DNA of 64,000 nt from Burkholderia paludis (GCF_000732615.1 NZ_JPGL01000038.1:1-64000), one strand, 5' to 3'. Positions 17,006 through 26,749 are shown, counted from the stretch's first letter. Numbers and translations are program-made. The notes: generated by a model from the sequence alone, not told the origin.

Positions 17006-18805
17006 TCACCCCTTCAGCCAGGCTTCCCGTGCATTGGATACCGCGGCCGGCTTCGCGGCCGCCGTCAGCCGGTAGCGCGCGACCTCGGGGCCGTCGAGCT
17101 TCAGTTTTGCGGTACGCAGCTCGTCGCGGCGGAACGCGTGAACCTCGACCTTGTCGCCCGGCCGGTAGCGCGCGAGCAGCGCATCGAGGTTGGTGCCCGT
17201 GACGCGCAGCCCGTCGACCGCGATCAGCGTGTCGCCGGCCGACAGCCCCGCGCGATGCGCGGCACCGCCTTCGTAGACGGCCGCGAACGTGCAGTCCGCG
17301 CCGCCGCGCAGGCGCGCGCCGATCGTCGGTTTCGCCGCCGCGCCGTTCGCGACTTCGGGCGTGAGCGTCACGCCGAACGGTGCGAGCAGTTCGCCGAGCG
17401 GCAGGTCGCGCGTGCCGTGCACGGCGTCGGCGAACAGGCGGCCGAGCGCGACGCCGGTCGCCTCCTCGATCAGCGCCTCGACTTCGTTTTCCTCGACGCC
17501 CGCCTGCTTGCCGCGGTAGAAGTCGCGACCGTAGCGTTGCCACAGCAGGCGCATCACGTCGTCGAGCGACTTCCGGTTGCGCGTCTGCGCGCGGATCGCG
17601 AGATCGAACGCGAGCGCGACGAGCGAACCCTTCGTGTAGTAGCTGACGATCGCGTTGGTTGCGTTCTCGTCCTGGCGGTAGTACTTGATCCACGCGTCGA
17701 ACGAGCTTTCCGCGACGCTTTGCCTGAGCCGGCCCGTGCCGCGCAGGACGCCGCCGATCGTGCGGCCGAGCGCCGCGAAATATTCGTCCTGCGACATCAG
17801 CCCGCTGCGCACCAGCATCAGGTCGTCGTAATACGACGTGAAACCTTCGAACAGCCACAGCAGCGACGTATAGTTCTCGCGCGACAGGTCGTACGGCACG
17901 AACGCCGCCGGCTTGATGCGCTTCACGTTCCACGTATGGAAGTACTCGTGGCTGCAGAGGCCGAGATAGGTGCGATAGCCTTCCGTCGTCTCGGGCCGCC
18001 CCTTCGCCGGCAGGTCGGTACGATTGCAGATCAGCGCGGTCGACGCGCGATGCTCGAGGCCGCCGTAGCCGTCGCTCACCGCAAGCGTCATGAACACGTA
18101 GCGGTCCATCGGCGCCTGCTTCGATTTCGGCTCGAACAGCGCGATCTGCGCTTCGCACACGCGCTTCAGGTCGGTGCGCAGGCGCTCCATGTCGAGCTGC
18201 GTCACGCGTCCCGCGATCACGATGTCGTGCGGCACGCCATGCGCGTCGAACGTCGCGAGCGCGAATTCGCCGATCGTCACCGGATGGTCGGACAGCTCGT
18301 CGTAGTTCGACGCGCGATACGCGCCGAACCCGTAGCGCTTCGTGCCGCGCGCCTCGGGCAGCGCGGTGGCGACGCGCCACGCGCGGAACGCCGCGCCGGC
18401 CGGTTTGGCGATATCGACCTCGCACGGCGCATCCTCGCGGCCGGCGACGCTCAGGAACACGGCCGTCGCGTTGAAGAAACCGCCCGATTCGTCGAGATAG
18501 GCGGAACGCACCGACAGGTCCCACGCGTAGACGTCGTAGCGCAGCGTCAGCGCGCCGTTCACGGGCGCGGCCTGCCATGTGTGCTTGTCGGTCTTCGCGA
18601 TCCGCACCTTGCGGCCCGCGTCGTTGTATGCGCCGAGCGTCACGATGTTGCGCGCGAACTCGCGTACGAGGTAGCTGCCCGGGATCCATGCCGGCAGCGA
18701 AAAGCGCTGGCCTTCGGGATCGGGATCGGCAACCGTGACCGACACTTCGAACAGGTGGGCGGCAAGATCTTTCGGGACAATCGAATAGCGGATCGGCTGG
18801 GTCAT
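17006..18805 (-). CDS. M61-family metallopeptidase with PDZ domain
   Basis: A 599-aa member of the M61 glycyl-aminopeptidase family. The zinc motif HEYFHTWN is at about residues 285-292, with the downstream glutamate in LWLFEGFTSYYDD as third ligand. The N-terminal 180 residues are the beta-rich M61 N domain, and a PDZ domain occupies about 500-580 (YEGGAAHRAGLSAGDTLIAVDG). I see no signal peptide or lipobox, so it appears cytoplasmic, unlike many related peptidases. The substrate is unknown; family members remove N-terminal Gly or Ala. It is 103 bp downstream of dsbC on the same strand. Confidence 0.88.
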   Translation of the reverse strand: MTQPIRYSIVPKDLAAHLFEVSVTVADPDPEGQRFSLPAWIPGSYLVREFARNIVTLGAYNDAGRKVRIAKTDKHTWQAAPVNGALTLRYDVYAWDLSVRSAYLDESGGFFNATAVFLSVAGREDAPCEVDIAKPAGAAFRAWRVATALPEARGTKRYGFGAYRASNYDELSDHPVTIGEFALATFDAHGVPHDIVIAGRVTQLDMERLRTDLKRVCEAQIALFEPKSKQAPMDRYVFMTLAVSDGYGGLEHRASTALICNRTDLPAKGRPETTEGYRTYLGLCSHEYFHTWNVKRIKPAAFVPYDLSRENYTSLLWLFEGFTSYYDDLMLVRSGLMSQDEYFAALGRTIGGVLRGTGRLRQSVAESSFDAWIKYYRQDENATNAIVSYYTKGSLVALAFDLAIRAQTRNRKSLDDVMRLLWQRYGRDFYRGKQAGVEENEVEALIEEATGVALGRLFADAVHGTRDLPLGELLAPFGVTLTPEVANGAAAKPTIGARLRGGADCTFAAVYEGGAAHRAGLSAGDTLIAVDGLRVTGTNLDALLARYRPGDKVEVHAFRRDELRTAKLKLDGPEVARYRLTAAAKPAAVSNAREAWLKG

Positions 18806-18908
18806 CGTGGCAATCGGTCGAATACGGCGGCGGAAACGAAGAGAGGCGCCGGCAGATCGTGCGGGCGCCCCTCGCTGGCCGGGCCGTGCGGCCCGGCGGA
18901 TCGGTCGG

Positions 18909-19637
18909 TTACTTGCTCGAGGCGAGCGCCTGGTTGAGCTGGTCCGCCGACACGGCGCCCGGCAGGCGACGGCCGTCCGGCAGGAAGATCGTCGGCGTGC
19001 CCGTGACGTTCATCCCGCGGCCGAGCGCGAGGTTCTTGTCGAGCGCGGTGGTATCGCACGAGCCCGCGCCGGACGGTGCGCGGTGGTCGAGCATCCAGCT
19101 CTGCCACGTCTTCGCGCGGTCGGTCGCGCACCAGATCGCCTTCGACTTCGCGGTCGAATCCGGCGACAGCACCGGGTACAGGAACGTGTAGACGGTCACG
19201 TTGTCGACCGACTGCAGCGTCGTCTCGAGCCGCTTGCAGTACGGGCAGTTCGGATCGGAGAACACCGCGATCTTGCGGGCCCCGTTGCCCTTCACGACCT
19301 TGATCGCATTCGCGAACGGCAGGCTCGCGAAGTCGATCTTGTTGATTTCGGACAGGCGTGCGTCGGTCAGGTTCTTGTGCGTCTTGGTTTCGACGAGATC
19401 GCCGAGCAGCACGTAGTCGCCCGCTGCGTCGCTATAGATGATCTGCGTGCCGAGGTTCACCTCGTAAAGGCCCGCGACCGGCGATTTCGACACGCTCTTG
19501 ATCGGCGCGTCATTGCCGAGACGGGCCTGGAGCGTGGCTTTCAGCTTGTCGGTGGTCTGGTCTGCCTGCGCGGTACAGCCGAGCGTCGCCATCGTGACGG
19601 CCAGCGCCAGCGACGCGATGCGGATCGTTTTTTTCAT
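18909..19637 (-). CDS. dsbC: Periplasmic disulfide isomerase DsbC
   Basis: A 242-aa DsbC/DsbG-type thiol:disulfide interchange protein. It begins with a cleavable signal peptide (MKKTIRIASLALAVTMATLG, probable cut after AQA at 23-25), an N-terminal dimerisation domain, and a thioredoxin-fold domain with the CPYC active site at residues 131-134 (SDPNCPYCKRLE). A second cysteine pair (WCATD and GSCDTT) matches the structural disulfide of DsbC. It should reshuffle wrong disulfides in the periplasm and be kept reduced by DsbD. A cysteine at 21 makes a weak lipobox, less convincing than signal-peptidase I processing. Confidence 0.93.
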   Translation of the reverse strand: MKKTIRIASLALAVTMATLGCTAQADQTTDKLKATLQARLGNDAPIKSVSKSPVAGLYEVNLGTQIIYSDAAGDYVLLGDLVETKTHKNLTDARLSEINKIDFASLPFANAIKVVKGNGARKIAVFSDPNCPYCKRLETTLQSVDNVTVYTFLYPVLSPDSTAKSKAIWCATDRAKTWQSWMLDHRAPSGAGSCDTTALDKNLALGRGMNVTGTPTIFLPDGRRLPGAVSADQLNQALASSK

Positions 19638-19727
19638 CGAAATCTTCCTTCAGCTCAATCGGTGTGCACGGCACAGTGTACGCCGTAACGGAACCGTGTC
19701 CGACCGGTGAAGCCGCCGAAGGTTCGA

Positions 19728-20897
19728 TCAGCCGAGCGCGGCCGACACGAGCCAGCGCTTCACGAGCGGCTGCGCGCCGACGAACGCCATGCCCGCATTG
19801 CGCACTGCCTTCGCGAGCGGGCCCGGCACCGCGAACAGCCGCTGCAGCCCGTCGGTCGCGACCATCAGCGCGCGGATGTCCTCGCGGCGCGAACGCTCGT
19901 AGCGGCGCAGCAGCACCGTATCGCCGAGGTTGCGGAAGCTCTCCTTGCCCGCGATCGCGTCGGCGAGCGCCGCGACGTCGCGCAACCCGAGGTTCATCCC
20001 CTGCCCCGCGAGCGGGTGGATCAGGTGCGCGGCGTCGCCGACGAGCGCAACGCGCGGCGCGATCAGCTTGTCGACCGTCTGCAGCGCCAGCGGGAAGCCG
20101 GCAGCCGGCGTCACGCATTCGAGCGAGCCGACCTGGCCATGCGATACGCGCTCGACCTCGGCCGCGAGCTGCGCCGGATCGAGTGCGAGCAATTCATCCG
20201 CATGCGCGGTGTGCGCGGACCAGACGAGCGACACGTGGCCGTCCGGCAGCGGCAGCAGCGCGACGATCTCGCCTTCGTGGAACCACTGCCAGGCCGTCTC
20301 GCGGTGCGGCAGCGAGGCCTTGAAGTTCGCGACGACGCCCGTCTGCCGGTAATCGCGCCGTTCGACCCTGGCCCCGATTTGGGAACGTACCCACGAATGC
20401 GCGCCGTCGGCACCGACGACGAGGTCGGCCTCGAGCACCTGCCCGGACGACAGCGTCAGCACGGCCGCATCGTCGCGCACGTCGAAACCCTGCGCACGCG
20501 CATCGAACCACGTGAGGTTCGGCTGGAACCGCAGCGCAATGTCGAGCGACGCCTCGACCAGCGACGATTCGACGATCCACGCAAGTTGCGGCACCGAAGC
20601 CTGGTAGGCGGAGAAATGCAGTTCGGCGTGCGCATCGCCGTACACGCGCATGTCGTAGACCGGCGCGAGCCGGCCGTGGTCGAGCGCCTGCCAGACCCGC
20701 AGCCGTTCGAGCAACGCCTGCGAGCTGGAGGACAGCGCGTAGACGCGCGTATCGAACGCGAGATCCGCGGGGCGCGGCGTGGCCGGCTGGGCGAGCAAGG
20801 CTGTCTTGTAGCCGGACTGGGTCAGCGCGAGCGCGGCGGTCTTGCCGACGAGCCCGCCGCCGACCACGGCGACGTCGAAGGTGTGGTGGGCAGTCAT
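19728..20897 (-). CDS. UbiH/UbiF/COQ6-family FAD monooxygenase
   Basis: A flavoprotein hydroxylase of ubiquinone biosynthesis, about 389 aa. FAD-binding motifs are clear: the N-terminal Rossmann VVGGGLVGKTAALAL, the middle VGADGAHSWVR, and the C-terminal GDAAHLIHPLAGQGMNLGLRD. It is expected to hydroxylate a ring position of a polyprenylated ubiquinone precursor with O2 and NADPH. The family has several paralogues (UbiH, UbiI, UbiF, UbiM) that I cannot separate by eye, so no symbol is given. The start at 20897 (MTAHHTFDVAVVGGG) is preferred; an ATG three codons earlier is possible. It is followed by dsbC on the same strand. Confidence 0.88.
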   Translation of the reverse strand: MTAHHTFDVAVVGGGLVGKTAALALTQSGYKTALLAQPATPRPADLAFDTRVYALSSSSQALLERLRVWQALDHGRLAPVYDMRVYGDAHAELHFSAYQASVPQLAWIVESSLVEASLDIALRFQPNLTWFDARAQGFDVRDDAAVLTLSSGQVLEADLVVGADGAHSWVRSQIGARVERRDYRQTGVVANFKASLPHRETAWQWFHEGEIVALLPLPDGHVSLVWSAHTAHADELLALDPAQLAAEVERVSHGQVGSLECVTPAAGFPLALQTVDKLIAPRVALVGDAAHLIHPLAGQGMNLGLRDVAALADAIAGKESFRNLGDTVLLRRYERSRREDIRALMVATDGLQRLFAVPGPLAKAVRNAGMAFVGAQPLVKRWLVSAALG

Positions 20898-21152
20898 GGC
20901 GGGCATTATAGCCGCGGGGCCAAACCCTTACGCGGCCGGACTTTGCGGGAAATCAGCAGATTCGCATCCGGCCGGCGCGGCGCGACGGCCCGCCGCATCG
21001 GCCGTTCTGCGCCAGCCCGGAATCAGGGGCGTCGGCACGGTACAATAGCGTCTTTGACCGTCGGCTCGCCGCGCTCCACGCGCCGGCCGCCCTTTTTTCC
21101 CGCGCCGCCGTGCCCTGTCCGGCCGCGCCGCCTTACCCGTCCGAAGGATTCC

Positions 21153-22247
21153 ATGAGTCTCAAATGCGGCATCGTCGGCTTGCCCAACGTCGGCAAGTCC
21201 ACCCTGTTCAATGCGCTGACCAAGGCCGGCATCGCCGCCGAGAACTACCCGTTCTGCACGATCGAGCCGAACGTCGGCATCGTCGAAGTGCCCGATACGC
21301 GCCTGAAGGCGCTCTCCGAGATCGTCAAGCCGGAGCGCGTCGTGCCGGCCGTCGTCGAATTCGTCGACATCGCGGGCCTCGTCGCGGGCGCGAGCAAGGG
21401 TGAAGGCCTCGGCAACCAGTTCCTCGCGAACATCCGCGAAACCGATGCGATCACGCACGTCGTGCGCTGCTTCGAGGACGAGAACGTCATTCACGTCGCC
21501 GGCAAGGTCAGCCCGATCGACGACATCGAAGTGATCAACACCGAACTCGCGCTCGCCGACCTCGGCACCGTCGAGAAGGCGCTCACGCGCTATTCGAAGG
21601 CTGCGAAGTCGGGCAACGACAAGGAAGCGGCGAAGCTCGTCGCGGTGCTCGACAAGGTGCGCGCGCAGCTCGACCAGGGCAAGGCCGTGCGCGGCCTCGC
21701 GCTGTCGGACGACGAAGAGGCGCTGCTCAAGCCGTTCTGCCTGATCACCGCGAAGCCGGCCATGTACGTGGCCAACGTGAAGGACGACGGTTTCGAGAAC
21801 AACCCGCACCTCGACGCGGTCCGCAAGTACGCGGAAAGCGAGAACGCGCCGGTGGTCGCCGTGTGCGCGGCGATCGAGGCGGAAATCGCCGATCTGGACG
21901 ATGCCGACAAGGAAGCGTTCCTCGCCGACATGGGCATGGCGGAGCCGGGCCTCGACCGCGTGATCCGCGCGGGCTTCAAGCTGCTCGGCCTGCAAACCTA
22001 TTTCACCGCGGGCGTGAAGGAAGTGCGCGCGTGGACGATCCATATCGGCGACACGGCACCGCAAGCGGCCGGCGTGATCCACACCGACTTCGAGCGCGGC
22101 TTCATCCGCGCGCAGACGATCGCGTTCGACGACTACGTCACGTACAAGGGCGAGCAAGGTGCGAAGGAAGCCGGCAAGATGCGCGCGGAAGGCAAGGAAT
22201 ATGTCGTGCATGACGGCGACGTGATGAACTTCCTGTTCAACGTCTGA
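21153..22247 (+). CDS. ychF: Redox-regulated ATPase/GTPase YchF
   Basis: A 364-aa Obg-family P-loop protein (YchF/OLA1). It prefers ATP over GTP, binds ribosomes and has been linked to oxidative-stress control. The P-loop GLPNVGKST is at residues 8-16, switch regions FCTIEPNVG and DIAGLVAGASKGEGLGNQFL follow, and the C-terminal TGS domain ends in GKEYVVHDGDVMNFLFNV. The specificity motif is non-canonical, as in YchF. The long open frame upstream of the ATG is antisense to the UbiH-family gene and not part of the protein. A terminator follows. Confidence 0.97.
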   Translation: MSLKCGIVGLPNVGKSTLFNALTKAGIAAENYPFCTIEPNVGIVEVPDTRLKALSEIVKPERVVPAVVEFVDIAGLVAGASKGEGLGNQFLANIRETDAITHVVRCFEDENVIHVAGKVSPIDDIEVINTELALADLGTVEKALTRYSKAAKSGNDKEAAKLVAVLDKVRAQLDQGKAVRGLALSDDEEALLKPFCLITAKPAMYVANVKDDGFENNPHLDAVRKYAESENAPVVAVCAAIEAEIADLDDADKEAFLADMGMAEPGLDRVIRAGFKLLGLQTYFTAGVKEVRAWTIHIGDTAPQAAGVIHTDFERGFIRAQTIAFDDYVTYKGEQGAKEAGKMRAEGKEYVVHDGDVMNFLFNV

Positions 22248-22292
22248 GCGCCATCCCGCCCGGGATCGCCACGATCCCTCCGGATGCTTGCC

Positions 22293-22319
22293 AAGCCCGC
22301 GTTCCGCGGGCTTTTTTTA
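22293..22319 (+). terminator. Terminator of ychF
   Basis: Stem AAGCCCGCG / CGCGGGCTT followed by a T7 run, 46 bases past the ychF stop. The remaining gene gap, 22320-22549, holds no supported gene. Confidence 0.93.
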
Positions 22320-22549
22320 TTGTGCAGCCGCATCCGCCGACCTGAGCGACCCGGGCCACGAACCGCGCGGGTGGGCAAAACGAGGAATCGTCGCGCCCCG
22401 CTCCGGGCCAATGAGTCCGGCACCCGCCCGGATGCCGCCGGGCGATGGCTGGCCCATGCGAAAGCCGTCGGGATGCCCGTACCGTCCGCACGACCACAGC
22501 GCGGCCGCTCGCCCGGCGATAGCGGCGCGCTCGGGCACGGGTCCAGGCC

Positions 22550-23443
22550 TCATTCCGCGAAGGCTTCAACCAGAAAATCGACGAACGCCCGTACCTTCGG
22601 GCTTGCGGAGCGGCGGCGCGGAAAGACCGCGAATACCGGCATCGAGGCCGGCTTCAGATCGGGCAGCACAGGCACAAGCGCTTCCGCTTGCGGCGTTCGT
22701 TCGGCAAGAAACGACGGCATCCAGCCAATGCCCGCGCCCTCGCGGATCGCTTCGGCGATCGCGATCATGTCGTTCACCACCAGCCTGGGCTTGATGGCCG
22801 CCGGTCGAGTGCCCGCTCCGCCGGGCCAGGGCGAGGTTCCGTTGGTCCAGTGCTTGTCGACGATCACGTGCCGCTCGAGATCGCCTAGCTTCGTCGGCAC
22901 GCCTCGGCGAGACACGTACCCGGCGCTGGCGTAAAGGCGCAGCGTTATCGCGGTGATGCGTCGCGCCACGTGGCTCGAATCGGCCAGCGCCCCCGCCGTG
23001 AGCTGGACATCCCAGTCATGGGTCGAAAGATTGGCGAAGTCCTTCAGCTCGAGATCGACGTTCATCTGCGGGAAGCGGTCCATGAACGACGCCAGGTGCG
23101 GCACGAGCAATGCATGGCCCAGCCAGTAGGTCGCCTGTACCGTGACGACGCCGCGCGCAACGGGAACCGTTGCCGCGACGGCGTCCGTCGCCTCCTCGAC
23201 TCCCGCCAGTATGCGGCCCGCGTGTTCCGCGAAAAGCTCGCCCGCCTCGGTAAGCACCAGGCGCCGTCCGTTGCGCGACAGCAGCACGGTTCCGAGGCTT
23301 TGCTCCAGCCTGGCGACGTCGCGGCTGACCGTCGACTTCGGCTTGTCCAGCCGGCGCGCGGCGGCCGTGATGCTGGAAGTCCGGGCGACCTCCGCGAACA
23401 CGCGCAACTGGTTGAGATCGGTAATCTGGGAACGTTCGCACAT
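22550..23443 (-). CDS. LysR-family transcriptional regulator
   Basis: A 297-aa LysR regulator. The winged helix-turn-helix spans residues 8-67 (LNQLRVFAEVARTSSITAAARRLDKPKSTVSRDVARLEQ), and the ligand-binding periplasmic-protein-like domain fills about 90-290. Start 23443 is chosen because it places the HTH at the usual distance from the N-terminus; longer readings enter the promoter. It belongs to the CrgA/DhcR-like group by its general pattern. It is divergent from an MFS transporter and probably controls it. The effector is unknown. Confidence 0.9.
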   Translation of the reverse strand: MCERSQITDLNQLRVFAEVARTSSITAAARRLDKPKSTVSRDVARLEQSLGTVLLSRNGRRLVLTEAGELFAEHAGRILAGVEEATDAVAATVPVARGVVTVQATYWLGHALLVPHLASFMDRFPQMNVDLELKDFANLSTHDWDVQLTAGALADSSHVARRITAITLRLYASAGYVSRRGVPTKLGDLERHVIVDKHWTNGTSPWPGGAGTRPAAIKPRLVVNDMIAIAEAIREGAGIGWMPSFLAERTPQAEALVPVLPDLKPASMPVFAVFPRRRSASPKVRAFVDFLVEAFAE

Positions 23444-23491
23444 GGGAACAATATATTCGTTTTCAGCGCCTTGTCCACGCAGGGGAACAAT
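23444..23491. repeat. Direct repeats in the LysR/MFS divergent spacer
   Basis: The 9-mer GGGAACAAT occurs at 23444-23452, directly against the LysR start codon, and again at 23483-23491. The copies are 39 bp apart, close to four helical turns, and could be sites for the LysR protein. Pure chance is possible for a 9-mer in 107 bp, but two are not expected. Confidence 0.4.
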
Positions 23492-23550
23492 TTCACACTG
23501 GCGTCCCGCCTCGCATGCAGGCAACCCGATCGGCCCTCCGGTCGACGAGG

Positions 23551-24795
23551 ATGACCCAACCGATGGACTCGACCACCGTGAATTCGCAGGTACACGAGAA
23601 GCTCGCCTCGCTCGTCAACTGGCCGCTGCTCGCGCTCGCCATCGGCACGTTCGCCATAGGCTCCACCGAGTTCGGGCCGATGGGGTTTCTGCCGGATATC
23701 GCACGGGGGGTGGGCGTCTCGATTCCTGAAGCCGGGCAAATCGTGAGCGCCTATGCGATCGGCGTCACGATCAGCGCACCGCTCATGACGCTGGCGCTGG
23801 TCCGCCTGCGCATGCGCAGCGCCTTGATCCTGGCAATGGGACTGTTCACGCTCGGCAACCTGCTGTCCGCGCTATCGCCGAACTACGCGACGTTGCTGGT
23901 CGCACGCGTCGTGACGAGTTTCAATCACGGCGCCTTTATCGGGCTCGGGTCGATCGTCGCGGCGAGCGTGGCGCCGGACGGGCGAAAGGCGCGGGCCGTT
24001 GCGGCGATGTTCACGGGACTCACCGTCGCCAACATCGGCGGCGTGCCCGTGGCCGCCTGGATAGCGCAAGCCGTCGACTGGCGCTCGGCATTCGCCGGCA
24101 TGGCCGGGCTGGGCGTCTTCGCGATGGCGGCGCTGCGGCTGGCGTTGCCCGAGGGTGAGACCGGCAAGACGCCGAACGTACGGCAAGAGCTGCATGTGCT
24201 GACCCAACCGCCCGTGCTCGTCACGATCGCCACGTCGGCGATCGGTTCGGCCGCGATGTTTACGCTCTATACGTATATGGCGCCGGTGCTGGAACACCAG
24301 ACGGCGGCGTCCCCGGACTTCGTCGTGCTCACGCTCGTGGTGGTCGGCGTCGGCTTCACCGCAGGCAACGTCATCGGCGGACGCATGGCGGACCGCACGC
24401 TCGTCGGCGCCACACGCATCATCCTCCTGGCGCTCACGCTGATCCTGGCGACGATGCCGCTGCTGCTGACGAGCCATGCCGGCGCGATCGCCGGGTTCCT
24501 GCTGTTCGGCATCGCGAGCTTCGCGATCGTGCCGCCGATGCAGACGCGGGTGATGCAGATGGCGGCCGAAGCGCCCGGCCTGGCCTCGTCGATCAACGCC
24601 GGCGCATTCAATCTCGGTAACGCGTTTGGCGCGGGCCTCGGCGGCGCGGTCGTCGGTCACGGTCTCGGCTACGCGTCGGTGCCCGTCGCAGGCGCACTCA
24701 TGGCAGCGACGAGCCTTGCTCTGGTGCTGTTGGGCTGGAACACGCTCGATCGCACATCCCGAAACGTTCGCGGCGCCTCACGGGAACAACGGTAG
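23551..24795 (+). CDS. MFS transporter (DHA1/AraJ-like)
   Basis: A 414-aa major facilitator with 12 predicted helices, in the DHA1 drug/sugar-efflux group. The N-terminal TEFGPMGFLPDIARGVGVSIPEAGQIVSAYAIGV is typical of AraJ/PbuE-like efflux permeases, and the cytoplasmic loop 2-3 has RLRMRSALI. The start at 23551 follows a GACGAGG ribosome site; 23563 is also possible, and the upstream ATG at 23515 lies within the promoter region. It is divergent from the LysR gene, suggesting substrate-induced efflux. The substrate cannot be deduced. Confidence 0.88.
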   Translation: MTQPMDSTTVNSQVHEKLASLVNWPLLALAIGTFAIGSTEFGPMGFLPDIARGVGVSIPEAGQIVSAYAIGVTISAPLMTLALVRLRMRSALILAMGLFTLGNLLSALSPNYATLLVARVVTSFNHGAFIGLGSIVAASVAPDGRKARAVAAMFTGLTVANIGGVPVAAWIAQAVDWRSAFAGMAGLGVFAMAALRLALPEGETGKTPNVRQELHVLTQPPVLVTIATSAIGSAAMFTLYTYMAPVLEHQTAASPDFVVLTLVVVGVGFTAGNVIGGRMADRTLVGATRIILLALTLILATMPLLLTSHAGAIAGFLLFGIASFAIVPPMQTRVMQMAAEAPGLASSINAGAFNLGNAFGAGLGGAVVGHGLGYASVPVAGALMAATSLALVLLGWNTLDRTSRNVRGASREQR

Positions 24796-24799
24796 ACGA

Positions 24800-24817
24800 T
24801 TCCGGCCCGTGCCGGAA
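24800..24817. terminator. Hairpin between convergent MFS and GabP-type genes
   Basis: A perfect 7-bp stem (TTCCGGC / GCCGGAA) with a 4-nt loop lies just past the MFS stop, but no T run follows on either strand. It may act with Rho or only as a stabilising structure. Confidence 0.35.
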
Positions 24818-24942
24818 CCTCACGCGCTGCCGGCCACCCTCCCGGATGCAGTGCCCGAAGCCGCTCGGGCGATCCATCCTGGCAGGGCGCTCCCCGCCGG
24901 CCGACGGCAGACGCCCGGGCCCGCCGTCGCAGCATCAGGCCA

Positions 24943-26334
24943 TCACGTTGCCGACACGCGCCGCCCTTCACTCGCCTGCGCATCGCGACCACGCTTGTTC
25001 AGCCACGACGCCAGCAGCACGATCAGCGCCAACACGGCCGTCGCCCCCACTTCCATCCGGTGATCCTCGCTCACGAGCATCACGGTCAGCGTGCCGCAGA
25101 TGAACAGGATCACGGCCCACGTGAGCCACGGGAACAGCCACATCCGCAGCGTCAGGTCCGCGCCGCCCGCTTCGAGCGTCTTGCGCATCCGCAGTTGCGA
25201 GATCGCGATCACGAGATACACGAGCAGTGCGATCGCGCCCGACGTCGCGAGCAGGAAGCCGAACACCTGCTCCGGCATCAGGTAGTTCGCGATCACGGTC
25301 AGGAAGCCGAACGCGGTCGAGGCGAGCACGGCCGCGCGCGGCGTGCCGGTCGAATCGGTGCGACGCAGGAACGCGGGCGCGTCCTGGCGCCTGGACAGCG
25401 AGAACAGCATCCGCGACGCGGTGTACAGCGCCGAATTCAGGCAACTCGCGACCGATACCAGCACGATCACGTCGATGATCGCCTTCGCGTTCGGAACGCC
25501 GATCAGCTCCATCGCGCGCTGATACGAGCCGTGCTTCGGCAGCAGCGGGTCGTTCCACGGCACGATGGCCGCGACGACGAGGATCGAGCCGAGATAGAAC
25601 AGCGTGATGCGCCAGATCACCGAATTGGTCGCACGCACGATCTGGCGTTGCGGATTGTCCGATTCGGCGGCCGCGATCGTCACGATTTCGGTGCCGAGAA
25701 ACGAGAACATCGTCGTCAGCATCGCCGCGAGCACCGCGCCGGCGCCGTGCGGCATGAAGCCGTCATGCACGAACAGATTCGATACGCCCGACACGGCGGG
25801 GGCAGGAACGATGCCGACGATCGCCGCGCCGCCGATGCACAGGAACACGACGATCGCGACGACCTTGATCAGCGCGAACCAGAATTCGAATTCGCCGTAG
25901 TTCTTGACCGAGAAGAGGTTGGTCACCGTCAGCACGAGCGTGATGCCGAGCGCGAAGGCCCACGTCGCGACGCCGGGAAACCACGCATTGAGGATGGTCG
26001 CGGCGGCGGTCGCCTCGATCGGGATCACGAGCACCCAGAACCACCAGTACAGCCAGCCGATCGAGAAACCGGCCCAATGGCCGATCGCGCGATCGGCATA
26101 GGTGGAGAACGAACCGCTGTCCGGATGCGCGACGGCCATCTCGCCGAGCATGCGCATCACCAGCACGACCAGCACGCCCGCGATCGCATACGCGAGGATC
26201 GATGCCGGGCCGGCTTCCGCGATTGCGTGGCCGGAGCCGACGAACAGGCCCGCGCCGATCACGCCGGCAATCGACATCATCGTCACGTGACGCTGCTTCA
26301 GGCCCGTACCGAGGCCTGTGTTGCTTCCACTCAT
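24943..26334 (-). CDS. gabP: GABA/amino-acid permease, GabP type
   Basis: A 463-aa amino acid transporter of the APC superfamily, strongly similar along its whole length to E. coli GabP (proton-coupled 4-aminobutyrate uptake). Shared signatures include the N-terminal LKQRHVTMMSIAGVIGAGLFVGSG, GSFSTYADRAIGHWAG, IGWLYWWFWVLVIPIEA, VKNYGEFEFWFALIKV, and SCLNSALYTASRMLFSLSRR. Twelve transmembrane segments fit. The start is set at 26334 because this gives the family N-terminus; upstream in-frame sequence is intergenic. GABA is the best substrate guess, though close relatives carry other amino acids. No gabDT genes are nearby. Confidence 0.82.
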   Translation of the reverse strand: MSGSNTGLGTGLKQRHVTMMSIAGVIGAGLFVGSGHAIAEAGPASILAYAIAGVLVVLVMRMLGEMAVAHPDSGSFSTYADRAIGHWAGFSIGWLYWWFWVLVIPIEATAAATILNAWFPGVATWAFALGITLVLTVTNLFSVKNYGEFEFWFALIKVVAIVVFLCIGGAAIVGIVPAPAVSGVSNLFVHDGFMPHGAGAVLAAMLTTMFSFLGTEIVTIAAAESDNPQRQIVRATNSVIWRITLFYLGSILVVAAIVPWNDPLLPKHGSYQRAMELIGVPNAKAIIDVIVLVSVASCLNSALYTASRMLFSLSRRQDAPAFLRRTDSTGTPRAAVLASTAFGFLTVIANYLMPEQVFGFLLATSGAIALLVYLVIAISQLRMRKTLEAGGADLTLRMWLFPWLTWAVILFICGTLTVMLVSEDHRMEVGATAVLALIVLLASWLNKRGRDAQASEGRRVSAT

Positions 26335-26749
26335 CTGTCTCTCTCCAAAAAACGGTTCCGGTATGGCCGGGTATCGCGTGAAGGCGGCGCGGGAATTGTG
26401 GTTCTTGAACCGGGCCGGATGCGGCGCCTGCACGGGAGGCAGGCGCGGCGCCGGATCGGGGGCCGTTCCGGAAGGGGGCGCCATGCAGTCTGCGAAGCTG
26501 CGGCTGCGATGCGGTGCGCGCTGCACCGGCGCATCGCGTGCGCCCTTTCCGTCGGCTTTCGTCAGTCGCCTTCGAAGCGAAGGAGTGTAAGCATCAAACG
26601 GTTCTTCACTAAGAACCAATTGAAGAATTTCGATGGAACCACTTGTTGCATCGACATCGATCGATGCAACACTTGCACCCGTTCTCGCCAATCCGGGAAC
26701 CGCGCGTCGCGCATCCGGCGACACCGGATGGCGAGCCGCGAGCGGCGCG
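26335..26749. promoter_or_regulatory. gabP upstream region with two inverted repeats
   Basis: A 415-bp gene-free stretch. Its distal part is AT-rich and holds two perfect inverted repeats: GGTTCTT/AAGAACC with a 4-bp spacer (26600-26617), and TGTTGCATCGA/TCGATGCAACA with a 6-bp spacer (26644-26671). They lie 266 and 310 bp upstream of the gabP start and downstream of the yjbR-type gene. They may be operators for gabP; the second could also act as a terminator stem for the preceding gene, though no T run follows. Bases 26400-26580 show nothing recognisable. Confidence 0.5.

Noticed and set aside
19707..21152. Long N-terminal extension of YchF
   Set aside because: The upstream part is antisense to the UbiH-family gene; YchF has its normal length from 21153.
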